Assembly (NCBI GenBank): GCA_949987705.1
Contig: OX465284.1
Coordinates: 71,409,470-71,473,469 of the forward strand
Origin: Thereva unica
Lineage: Eukaryota; Arthropoda; Insecta; Diptera; Therevidae
DNA length: 64,000 bases
Direction of reading: 5' to 3'
The notes beneath the pieces were generated by a model, which did no database searches, was not told where the DNA came from, and worked only from the letters and a program-made list of their open reading frames with translations. Both the position numbers and the translations under genes were made by a program. Positions 44,041 through 53,420 of this stretch are shown here, piece by piece; within the stretch, counting starts at the first letter, position 1; each line of letters opens with the position of its first letter.

Positions 44041-44329
44041 AAACCTCCTAGTTTTAGTTGTCAAATGTCACTGCAATAACAGCTGCATGATTACAGTTAA
44101 AAAATGACGCAGTTTAAAATGACACCTCTAGGTGAAACGCCCTATGCAGAATGTCTTTAGGTCCCAAAAGTCATGAAGCCTTTATTCAACCGAAACTAAG
44201 ACAGATATGCCAGGGTTTTCTTAATTGATGCAAATTCCTGCTATAACCAGTTGCCTAGGCTATAATTTTAAAATCCTACATCCCACACGCCCTGAATCAA
44301 CTCGTTTACCGAAATGGGTGCTTCTAAAA

Positions 44330-44400
44330 CCACCTTGTGGTACGACAATACTAGACTAGCACACTCAGCTCATTCCCACAAACCACAGCCCCTTTTTGGG
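44330..44400 (+). repeat. LINE family A, tiny C-terminal scrap
   Basis: The plus-strand frame reads YDNTRLAHSAHSHKPQP, matching the RSTRLARSAYPHTLQP block of the copy at 16336-16737. It is directly next to the MITE at 44411. Confidence 0.55.
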
Positions 44401-44410
44401 GGTAGTTTTA

Positions 44411-44571
44411 GGGCCGATTCACAATGAAAGATTCAAGCTACAAGCTTCAATCATTTGACTTTTCTTTCATTTGAGGCCTGCAGTTTGAAGCTGTGAATGG
44501 GAATTATCCCCTATAATCCTAATTTTTTGAGTTGAAGTTTGAAGCTTGAGGCACTCATCGTGAATCAAGCC
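44411..44571. mobile_element. Short MITE, TTA target duplication
   Basis: 161 bp with 12-bp ends GGGCCGATTCAC and GTGAATCAAGCC (two mismatches) and further inverted similarity inward (AAGCTTCAA and TTGAAGCTT). TTA flanks both sides (44408-44410, 44572-44574), consistent with PIF/Harbinger. Non-coding. Confidence 0.65.
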
Positions 44572-45104
44572 TTAGTCAAAGATATCATGCATAAATAGAA
44601 AAACTAAACTGTAAAACAACCGTCCTCAGTCAGTACTTCATAAGACTTACAACATCCGGAAATTGAAATGCGAAATCTATTCACACCTCTTACAGCATCA
44701 AGCAGACTCTAACTAACTCATCTATCTATATTTTATTCTTTTGTGGTCTAAGCTGCTTGACTCTTCATCGGATATAATTATAGTCCTAGGAAGATAGGTT
44801 TAATTTCGATTTACATTATGATAATATTATTGGAGAACTAACTAAGCCTTTTGGCGTTATAAGAAGAAGGGCTAAAGAATTTGACATGAATGGTTCACAA
44901 AAACCCCGCTCCTGTTCCTTAGTCTATCCTATCAAGTTTATTAAATTAAAATATATCATTAATATTCATGCTTACTTTTAATCAACACCATAATGACAAA
45001 ATTGTTCCTTAATAATATGTCATAAATTCAGATATTTTATTCATAGTTAAACTTTCCCATAAAAAAGAGACAGAGAAAGGCAAGAGCCAAGATTTTCAGA
45101 ATAA

Positions 45105-45225
45105 ACTTTATTAGAGTAATAGAGTAAACCCTTCACACATAGAAGGCGCACTTCTCAGCAGGGCCAAGAAAAATTAATCAAACTCAGGACAGACAAGCAA
45201 GCACTCAGATGCAAGCATAAAATTA
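45105..45225 (-). repeat. LINE C 3' end, solo fragment
   Basis: Parallel to the 3' UTR at 30095-30215: AACCCTTC, AGAAGGCGCACTTC, CAGCAGGGC, CAAGCATAAAA in the same order. It includes the terminal stem-loop (45130-45146). Everything upstream is missing, so it is an extreme 5' truncation. Confidence 0.65.
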
Positions 45226-45595
45226 AATAAATCGAAATTAACATGTAAGATACGCTTTATTTTATCTACCCTCAAAGCTACACTTTCTGTGATTTCTTTA
45301 ATAATTCGCTATAAGGAAACCCAGATTGTAAATGGGCGTATTTCTTTAAATAAATATTTTTCATGTCCTCTTACTACTAAATTTATGTGATTCTAAAAAC
45401 ATTGAGCTTTATAGAAAGTGACGTCACAAAAGCTCAAATGATTAGAAGCTTTTGGTTCATATTACAGCAAAAATTGAAAAAAAAAAAAAAAAACGTTAAT
45501 TAATAAGTTAATTAAAAAGGGTTTATTTAAACCTGTTACTAGCTATTATGAAAGCTTTTACACGGTTCGAAAGTGAATTTTAATGTTTGTTCAAA

Positions 45596-45761
45596 AGCCT
45601 GAACGTAATAATACCTTACCTACCGTAAAGTAACTGTACGTGTTCATATGGCATCGACCTAAATTGGCGCAGTAAATTTGACGTATGTTTCTTAAATTCT
45701 CGCATGTTACGTACTGTGCATAAGAAAGGAGCAAAACGATACGTCATGTTTGGTTCAGGCT
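45596..45761. mobile_element. MITE, TIR AGCCTGAAC (copy 2)
   Basis: The left end AGCCTGAACGT is inverted at the right as ACGTCATGTTTGGTTCAGGCT. It shares GTGTTCATATGGCATCGACCTAA-like interior words with 40082-40222. The flanks AAA and TAA are a one-mismatch match to a 3-bp duplication. Confidence 0.65.
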
Positions 45762-46079
45762 TAAGACGAATGATGCATGGATTCATGCATTGACTCAATA
45801 CCTATTCAATTGTCAGTTGATGTCCCGCAAATTATACTCCGAACCCTATGTTGATCATTGCATTGACTGGAGAATCAAAATGGTAAGATGAGATTTAGGA
45901 GCTTAATGCTAAATTATGTAAAATGGATATAATTCCGACTAAAAAGGAAGTTGCAGCTATATCTTGAGAATTATTTACGCTAATTTTGGCTTCGGTAACA
46001 AAATTGTTGGCTCAGATTCGTGTTGAAACTTGCTCTGCTCTGCTATAACTGCAAGAGAAGTGGATGACCTCTCTTGACT

Positions 46080-46508
46080 ACTACCCCGATTATGACTACG
46101 TTCAACCCAGGTTCAGGTTTAGGCTCAACTCAGTCATAAACGGGGATCGAGTTGAAACTCGGTCCCCTCATCCAAACTCAGCTCTCCTACCTAGGTCGAG
46201 TTGATATTTCGCTCTTATACGCGGGTTGAGTTGTAATCGAATTTTTGTTTGTTTGGTTGCCATCCGAGGAGTCCGCCTTCTGCGTGACTTTGGTGTTTCG
46301 TGTTTTTGCTTGCACATGAATAAAAAACTGTTGCGTTCTGAATTATTAACTATCTATAAATGAGAATTTCACAATTTGAGGCTATGTTTTAATTTCAGTT
46401 CTACTCTCTTTTAACCCAACGCAAATTCAACTCGACATCATATACGGTGGTCGAAATTTCAGCTCAACCTCTACTCAACTTTTCAGCCTAGTCATAAACA
46501 GAGTAAAT
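46080..46508. repeat. CAACTC-rich inverted-repeat sequence, MITE-like
   Basis: CCCCGATTATGACTA at 46084, its inverse GTCATAAACGGGG at 46133-46145 and a further inverse TAGTCATAAACAGAG near 46488-46503 define nested inverted repeats. Between them many GTTGAG/CTCAAC words recur. It could be a composite of two MITE ends. No target duplication was resolved. Confidence 0.5.
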
Positions 46509-49500
46509 ATCGACTATAACTATCGCGTGGCGCCATTCATCGGTTTTTGATCTCTACAAAATCTAGTTCGTGCAATAGCTGAGTGATCCGGCATTGCGTT
46601 TGAATTTAAATAGACAAGGAACCCACCTTGTAGAAGCGAAACCGATGATCAATTAGCTTGTTCTTATAAAGCTTCTATGTGGTTTAGCTTATCAAGGAGA
46701 GTTCAATGGATTATGGTAAACATTTAAGAGTAAACCATTTTCCAACTAAATTTAGATTCTTAAAGAAGTGGAACAAATGTATACCATATGCCCATTTGTA
46801 TCGTTCCAAGTCAAAGAAACCATATAACCCTGCGTGTGCGATGACTCCAAATTGAAACAGTAGTTTTGTTTTCGGTTCTTGATAATAATTTCCTAAAAAA
46901 TATTCGCTTCGAATGGCTAAAAATTCTTTTTATAAATCAATTTTCTATAAATTCAAACTTAATTGCCACAGAAGGGACAACCTCCCAGAAATACCACTGA
47001 CTCATTTTATAAAACACTCAAAAAAGCAACCATTCCAAGCCTATTCTAGATACAAAGTCCCCCACTAATAAGAGCAAAAATATAACAAAAACAAAAAAAA
47101 AACTTAATTTCACTTAATCCCATTTAAACGGAAACCACATTTGTCACAAAAAGAGATTTATGTGATATTTTTGGAGAATTTATTAATCTCCCAAATTAGT
47201 CGTTGGCTTAAAAAATCGGCCTTTTTCTTCTAAAACGATAAAACCTTTACCCAAAATCACAATTTTTAAGCCTTCAATAATTCATTGTTTTATCTAAAAT
47301 AAGCTGATTTGTTATCGATGTGTTTTTTTTTTGTGTGTGTATGGATATATAACTAGGAATATTTAAGAAAAGCAAAAAAACATGAAAATGTTGAAGAAAA
47401 CATAAGAAAAAAATTTGTTTTATTTTGAAAATGCCCGCATAACGTTCGAAAGATAAAAATCCATTTCGCTAAAATATATTCAAAAAATCTCGCCAAACAC
47501 CCTACCGATCTTGCCGTGGAAAAAAGAGGACATTCTATCGACCCAGTCGCTACTGTATCTGTAAAATGGTTGCAAGCAATAAAAATTAACAAAATTATCG
47601 AAAATATCCATCAATGTACGATAAAGCCATAAATTATAGGCAAAAATATGCTAATAAAGAAGCGATCGTGGGGCCATGGGTTCGAATGCCGATCGGATAA
47701 AAATATATATCGGGATTTTAGGTATCTCTCGAGGGGAAGAAGTATTTTCTCTAATCGATCAAAGATGCAAATCGGAGGGAATCGATTTTTGTGTAACACA
47801 CCGACCATAGTCGAAGATCGGTTTGGTCTAGACTAGCCTCATTAGAAAGAAAAGTCTAGGGACCGATCATCGGGGACAGGAGGTGATCAGAAGCTAGAGC
47901 TGAGAAATTTGAGCTACTAGAAAATTTTCTTCGTTTGAATTGGGAACGATGCGCAATAAATATCGATGACTGTTTTCCTCAACTCCATTTTCTAGAAGGA
48001 GGGGGGGAAATATTATTAATGGACGTTTTTAGGATATTTATCACCTCGAAATGTGTCGAACTATCCCACAAAAATTCCGATTGGAAAGATTTTCTGAATT
48101 TTTAAATGTCATAGATTTTTGGGTAAATCTTTAAATTTATTGGCCACAGACTTGCCCAACATCTTAGTGTACACACGGCGACGAACTTAAAGATCGGAAA
48201 TACCCAATTGAAGTAGTTTTTCTGGCTATGAAATTGTCGCCTAGGGAGCTTCATCGTCGTCTCCGTGGTGGCTTCACAAGGAGCCGAGTCTAATCCTCTT
48301 AGCTTGAAGACCCTCGTACACCCTGCAAAGGAACCCCTGAAAACTCAAGATTTGTGTCATAAATTTAAAAGACAAATTTTTTTTTGTTCTTCCATCTTCC
48401 TTAATTTTCTACTTCCTTAATTTTCACATCGTTGGCAGCATATCTGGGTGTCGTATGTCAGGTTCTTTGTCATATCTTTCAATTTGTCACTTTAAGTGGT
48501 CAGGAGAAATTCGCTCTCCCTGGGGAGGTATCTTAGATATAATACAACACAAAAAATATACACACATATAAAAAAAAGGAAACTGTGTTCCACACTCCAA
48601 TTCTGTCTGATGTCAACAAATTGTCGGCTTTATGACTTACAGATGGTGAATTTTGTGGCCAGACACTTCTCTATGCTGAAGGCCATCCCTAGTCTTCAAG
48701 TGGTTTTTCTAGGATACCAATTCTAGACCCTACGTTCAAGCACGAAGGTATCAAAAGAGACCTTTCTCTAGGCCTAGAGATAGTCGTCTCGATAAACGAC
48801 TATGTGTGCTACTACAATAGTTGAAGGAGATCTCATTAGCTGCTGATTGTGATACGGAAAAAATTGATAAGAAACATTTATTTATTTAATATTTTTGTGT
48901 TGATAATAAAGTATTTTAATTTATTGTAATGGCGAAAGGAAGGGGTTAATATGAGAGAGATAAACGTCTCGTGTTGCACTTGAGTTCGTCTAATAGCTGA
49001 AGCCGTTTAGAGCTGGTGTTGCGATGTTATCGGTGATATTTTTTCTTCTCTGCGGTGTTGTGTTGTTGACGATGTGGAAATTATTTTCAAAATATTTGGG
49101 TTATGTTTAGAGGTGGATATTAAGAAAAGATAAACAAATTTTATTTTTGGATATTATTTAAACAGATAAAGAAAGTGAATTGATAAAAAAATGTATCGTT
49201 ATCATATTTTTTTTGAATACGTTATTTCATCATATCCGATGCACTAAAAAATGTTTATAATTTTGAAAATATTGTATAAAAATATCAAAAGAAGTATATT
49301 ATGGGTACTAAAGAAGGTTTATACAAAGATCTTTCAATAAGTGAAGTCCCAAATGCACTAAAACAGCTATCCATAAAAAAATTATTATTCGACGTAATTT
49401 ATTTCCAGCTCTAAATACTTAGTTCAGCACTGCTCTAAATTTTTTAAGCTTTCGGAAGTGTAGAAAGATTCAAAGCCTTGACTATTCCTTTCAACCAAGT

Positions 49501-49530
49501 CAGAATTTCAAGATTGAAGTTAAGAAGTAG
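46509..49530. other. No gene recognised
   Basis: Intron-like AT-rich DNA. At about 47660-47700 a GGGTTCGAATGCC word resembles a tRNA B box next to GATCG repeats and might be a worn SINE head; the evidence is thin. Confidence 0.35.
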
Positions 49531-50140
49531 TGATGAGCAAGACTGGTCTTGCGCAATTGTGAAGACCAAAGCAATGCCAAAAGAAGTCAGGACAAGGACT
49601 AGACACGACTGCAAGATCAAGATAGCAAGACTTCTTGTTCATCACTAAATATCACAAGTCTTGCAGTGATGAGCAAAAAGTCTTGTCCTGCACATTTAGC
49701 AAGACTGCAAGACTTTCTCCAAGACTTTTTCAAGACTTTTTGCAAGAGGGAGCCTCGGTGGTCTAGAGGTAAGGGGCCTGACTATTATCCCAGAGGTCCC
49801 GGGTTCGATTCCACGGTCCTTCGCCTTTTCCACTTTCCCACCCACATAACTTCCCTTCGTTCTTCTCCCTTCTTTACATTCCTGATTCCTCCTCTTACTT
49901 CTCTGTCTCTCTCTTTCTACTTTCTATCTTCCGGCGAGAGCTGTTGTTCGACATTCTATACGAAAAAAATATAGATTGTCGAACAGTACAAAGGGGCTTT
50001 TCCTAAGCCTCTAGTCTACCACATAAAAAAAAGACTTTTTGCGAGACTTTTTGTGAGACTTTTTGCTCATAACTGCAAGACTTTTGGTACTTAGTCATGA
50101 GCAAAAAGTCTTGCTATCTTGATCTTGCAGATGTTTTGGC
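49531..50140. mobile_element. CAAGACT inverted-repeat element interrupted by a SINE
   Basis: A 24-bp perfect inverted repeat (49609-49632 and 50107-50130; core GATCAAGATAGCAAGACT) encloses tandem variants of (G)CAAGACTTTTTG on both sides of the SINE at 49748-50030. GATGAGCAAAAAGTCTTG and its inverse also occur. Without the SINE the element is about 330 bp of self-complementary short repeats. No coding potential. Superfamily unknown. Confidence 0.65.
49748..50030 (+). mobile_element. tRNA-derived SINE (full-length copy)
   Basis: The head carries a GTGGTCTAGAGG box A at about 49758-49769 and a GGGTTCGATTCC box B at 49801-49812, correctly spaced for RNA polymerase III. A pyrimidine-rich body and a tail region follow (GTTGTTCGACAT, CTATACGAAAAAAATAGATTG, CCTCTAG), then a short A-run at about 50023-50032. 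AAGACTTTTTGC stands on both sides and could be the target duplication, but the host repeat contains that word anyway. Two truncated relatives occur at 15505-15635 and 39898-40000. Confidence 0.8.
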
Positions 50141-50149
50141 TTAAGGCAC

Positions 50150-51220
50150 CCATTCACACACACAGCGGCCGGCTGTAACCTGAAGGTTTCCCGCCTTGAG
50201 GCCAAGTATCACCACACACTCACCGACCGAATCTTTATGTGTGTGGGCATTTATCGTCAGTCCATGCCTGAAGATCTGACTTTCTATTCGGATTAAGCTG
50301 CTACCTTTAATAATCCATTCTGGATGTAGATGCTCCTTGACCTTTACCGTTAACCGATTGGTTTTGGAAGGTCTATTTCTAATTAAATTTATATTTACTT
50401 CTGGGTTTTACAACTTTGGAAAAAGAACGTAATACAATGACATTTTTTAAGTGATGATCTTGCCTCTCTGAATGCCAGATCAAGAAGGAATTTCAATTTC
50501 TTATAATCAATGCTCTGTCTGAAGTTTTCAATGAGGCCAGAAACATTTTTACATTAGAATTAACTCAACCTACTCCTCTAAACTGCCGTCTTCGGCTGTG
50601 TGTAGAGTTGCGCTGGACTTATACGAGGCAGTACATTTGTCCCTGGCACAATGGTAATTTGTACTGAGGTAATAATGCCCTACTGGTAAATGAGGCGAGG
50701 TCTGATTGTAAATTGAGCTGTGGTGAGATTGTAAATACGAACTAGAGAGACACTTCTTTCATTTATTTAGGGATCGAAATTTTGAAATGGAGAGAAAGTT
50801 CCTACTTTTTTGGGAAAAAAAACCAAACTTCCAACATGAAATTAGGTGAGGTGGGGTCGTAAAATAAAAATATTCATTCTGGAGGCAAAGATTTCTTACT
50901 TACTCTCTTACAGTTTAGGTAATGCATATCGTAAACTGCATTCATAATAAAAGTTCTTCATAGGTATGTATTTTCTTTCTTTCTTTTTTAATTTGCTTGA
51001 TTTTGTCATTTTGACATTACAATAGCACCTCGCCTCATTTGCTGCATGCACTGACTCAATCGAAATAAGAGACACCTCTTAAAAGATCATTTTGTAATCA
51101 TGCCCTACCAAGCACTATCTTTGAGGAATTATGAAGTGACCTGCAGTGCAAGTCCTCGTCCCTGAGTTACACTGAGTAACGTGTGGCCTTCATCGGACCG
51201 TGCTTGCCCCGTGTTATATT
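50150..51220 (+). mobile_element. GGCC-rich MITE family (copy 2, diverged/expanded)
   Basis: The left end (CATTCACACACACAGCGGCCGGC, ACCTGAAGGTTTCCCGCCTTGAGGCCAAGTAT, ATTTATCGTCAGTCC, GCCTGAAGATCTGA) follows 56012-56486. A middle word (CTGCCGTCTTCGGCTGTGTGT, about 50582) and a right piece (GTGGCCTTCATCGGACCGTGCTTGCC, about 51182-51207) also match it in order. About 500 bp of unrelated sequence separates the last two pieces. Confidence 0.5.
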
Positions 51221-51769
51221 CTTGACACACGCTATGACGAATATTCGGCACCGTAACGCAGGCACCAGCGACACAAATTTTATGTCGTTCATTGGTGTGA
51301 TGTCGTTCGATAAGTGCGGTCATCAGCGGGACAACAACGTAACAAGATTTTTGTTTTTAATTTTTGTTCATTGCGTCACTATACATCGACTTAGTACAAC
51401 TGTCAAAGCATATTGACAAATTTTACCATAAAGACGAATTGTGTGTCGTCGTAACGACGTTGCGGTGTGTCGAGGGTATTATTGGTTGAGAGCTCGTGAG
51501 GAGGTTCATCAAGAAATAGATGCTAGAAGAAGACGGGTGTAATGCTGCAAGCACGGCTGCCAAATACCGACTAGAACAGAGACCTTCCACATCAGGGATT
51601 GGACATGAAATGTTCAGCTGAAGAAAACGAGAAACGTATCGTATTTGAAAATGCTTGAAATCAAAAAATTCAATAAAACCTTTGTGCTTCTTTGGATAAA
51701 CCTTTGGGCAAACTTTTTGGCCTTTAACACTTCTCCACAGCAAGTATATCCAGAATTAGCTTCGTGTTG

Positions 51770-51967
51770 AGCCTGTACAGTGTCAGTTACTAAGTTCCTT
51801 CGGTGTACTATCAGTGGGTTATGTGGTTTGTCACATCATGATGCAACATCTAATAGTAAGCTTAACACGGGGGATAAAATAGGTTTAGGGTTATGAGGGT
51901 TGAAAGAGGTGGTAATGAACTCTTGGATGTTGTAGTAGTTCCGAAATACTACTGACCAATAGCAATT
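51770..51967 (-). repeat. LINE family A, 3' UTR fragment
   Basis: Plus-strand order CTATCAGTGGG, TGTCACATCATGATGCAACATCTAATAGTAAGCTTA, then GGATGTTGTAG and GAAATACTACTGACC parallels 16195-16355 (CAATGTCTAGTAGTAAGCTT, GTGTTGTACGAG, GAAATACTGACTGG). Confidence 0.55.
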
Positions 51968-51980
51968 ACTTCTATTCTCT
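51968..51980. repeat. Target-site duplication of LINE D (left)
   Basis: ACTTCTATTCTCT, repeated exactly at 52838-52850 on the other side of the LINE. Confidence 0.85.
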
Positions 51981-52837
51981 TTCTTTCTTTCTTTGTGCCC
52001 CTTTAATCCCTCATGGGACATAGGGCGGAAACAGTTGCCCTCCAGCGGACTCTGTTTTGCGCGACAGCTCTCAGCTCTGACCAGGATCTCCCAGTTGTTG
52101 CGGCCTCTGCTAGTAGGGTCCTCCTCCACGTTGTTCTAGGTCTTCCAACTCGACGGGATCCTTGCGGGTTCCAGTCAAGGGCCTGTTTGGCTAGGTTTTC
52201 GTTATCGCGTCGCAAGGTGTGGCCAACCCAATTCCATTTCCTTCGCCTGATTTGGTCGTCTATCCTTTCTTGGCCGGCACGGCACCATAGCTCTTCATTT
52301 GAAATTCTATCTTGCCAGCGGATTTTTAGGATACGACGCAGGCATCTGTTGATGAAGACTTGTAGGCGCCCTGTGATGAATTGGGTGACTTTCCATGTTT
52401 CGCAACCGTACAAAAGAACTGCCTTAACGTTGGAGTTGAACAGCCGCAATTTGGTGTTAGTTGAGATCTCCGTTGATCTCCATATGCGGAACAGGCATGC
52501 ATATGCGCCTCGTGCTTTATTTATTCTGGAACTGACGTCTTCTTCTGCACCGCCATTTTCGGTAATAATGCTACCGAGGTAGCAGAATTTATCTACCAGT
52601 TCCACGTCACGGTTATTCAGCGCAGTTCGTTCAAGTGTGTTTGCATTTATCCGCATTTCTTTGGTTTTGTTCGGATTCAGCCTTAAGCCTGCTAGACTAC
52701 TTTCTGTTGCCAAATTGTTTAACATGTTTTTTAGCTCCTGATGTCTGTGGGCCAGCAAACAGATATCATCCGCGTAGTCGAGGTCCTTAAGGCGATCTAG
52801 CAAACCCCATTGTATGCCGCCTGTTCTACTATCTAGA
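51981..52837 (-). mobile_element. LINE D, 5'-truncated RT fragment with 13-bp target duplication
   Basis: The 3' part of an RTE-like non-LTR retrotransposon. The frame 52803-52003 (266 codons) begins at DYADDICLL, the polymerase active site, and continues through LRLNPNKTKEMRI, FCYLGSIITENGG, INKARGAYACL, VLLYGCETWK, INRCLRRILKIRW and a conserved RRKWNWVGHTLRR to VGRPRTTWRR. The fingers, palm start and endonuclease are absent because of 5' truncation during target-primed reverse transcription. The 3' end has a short (GAAA)n tail next to the duplication. The frame itself is undamaged, so it is a fairly young but dead-on-arrival copy. ACTTCTATTCTCT flanks both sides. Confidence 0.9.
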
Positions 52838-52929
52838 ACTTCTATTCTCTAGAACCCTGAATTAGGCTACCAGGAGCAGGTTTGCTTACTGTGATTATGA
52901 GCAGAATATTATCAGGATGTGGAGAAATA

Positions 52930-53006
52930 GAAATGACGTCTGGGTGGAGTCGAACCACAGACCTCTGGAATTGTTGGGTGCCTAAGTACTAAGCCATCCA
53001 AGCCTC
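52930..53006 (-). mobile_element. tRNA-derived SINE head or tRNA relic
   Basis: On the minus strand: GGATGGCTTAGTACTTAGGC (box A region, 52981-53001), then CCAGAGGTC and GGTTCGACTCC (box B, 52946-52956). CCAGAGGTC preceding box B is also in the SINE at 49748, so the two heads are related. No tail was identified. An anticodon stem cannot be folded convincingly, so a functional tRNA gene is unlikely. Confidence 0.6.
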
Positions 53007-53009
53007 GAT

Positions 53010-53420
53010 AGGTATCTACAAAGTCTTCAGCGGAATATGCCACTCGGCTTTGTTGACCCCAAGCTACTGGTATTCACCCAATTCCCAAAAAGCTGGATTG
53101 GGACTTTCTTTGCGAGCCATTCAATCGAGGTGGTCTTGAATCCCGTCGAAAAAAGCCTCACTGTCTTTCAGAACTTACAATCAATTCCTCCAGGTCATTT
53201 TACTTGGTTCGGACCTTGAAACCCGCTTTAGTGCGAAACTCCTCCATAAACAAAAGGATAAACTCCGGAGTGTTTTGCAGAGGTTTAGCAACAATAATGA
53301 GGCACAATTCTCAAGCAGCATAGTGGATCTATTGACCTCAGGCTGTTTGATACTCATATACTGCCTTAGCGAGTTCTGAAGAAAACTTAGTCCATTGATT
53401 GGTTGGAAGCATTGAGTTCG
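53010..53420 (-). pseudogene. Possible LINE RT entry region, heavily decayed
   Basis: A minus-strand frame with MLLENCASLLLLNLCKTL resembles the VLKKCASPLAKPLRKLF block of LINE A (17209-17685), followed by a LWRSFALKR-like part. The rest is unreadable. Weak. Confidence 0.3.

Noticed and set aside
49748..49825. Functional tRNA gene at the SINE head
   Set aside because: Continuous with a SINE body and tail that recur elsewhere; the acceptor stem does not pair.
52013..52582. 189-codon plus-strand ORF
   Set aside because: It runs antisense to the LINE D reverse-transcriptase frame, which has clear motifs and a target duplication.
52930..53006. Functional tRNA gene
   Set aside because: Boxes A and B are present, but the cloverleaf and anticodon stem do not form convincingly, and it shares sequence with a SINE head.
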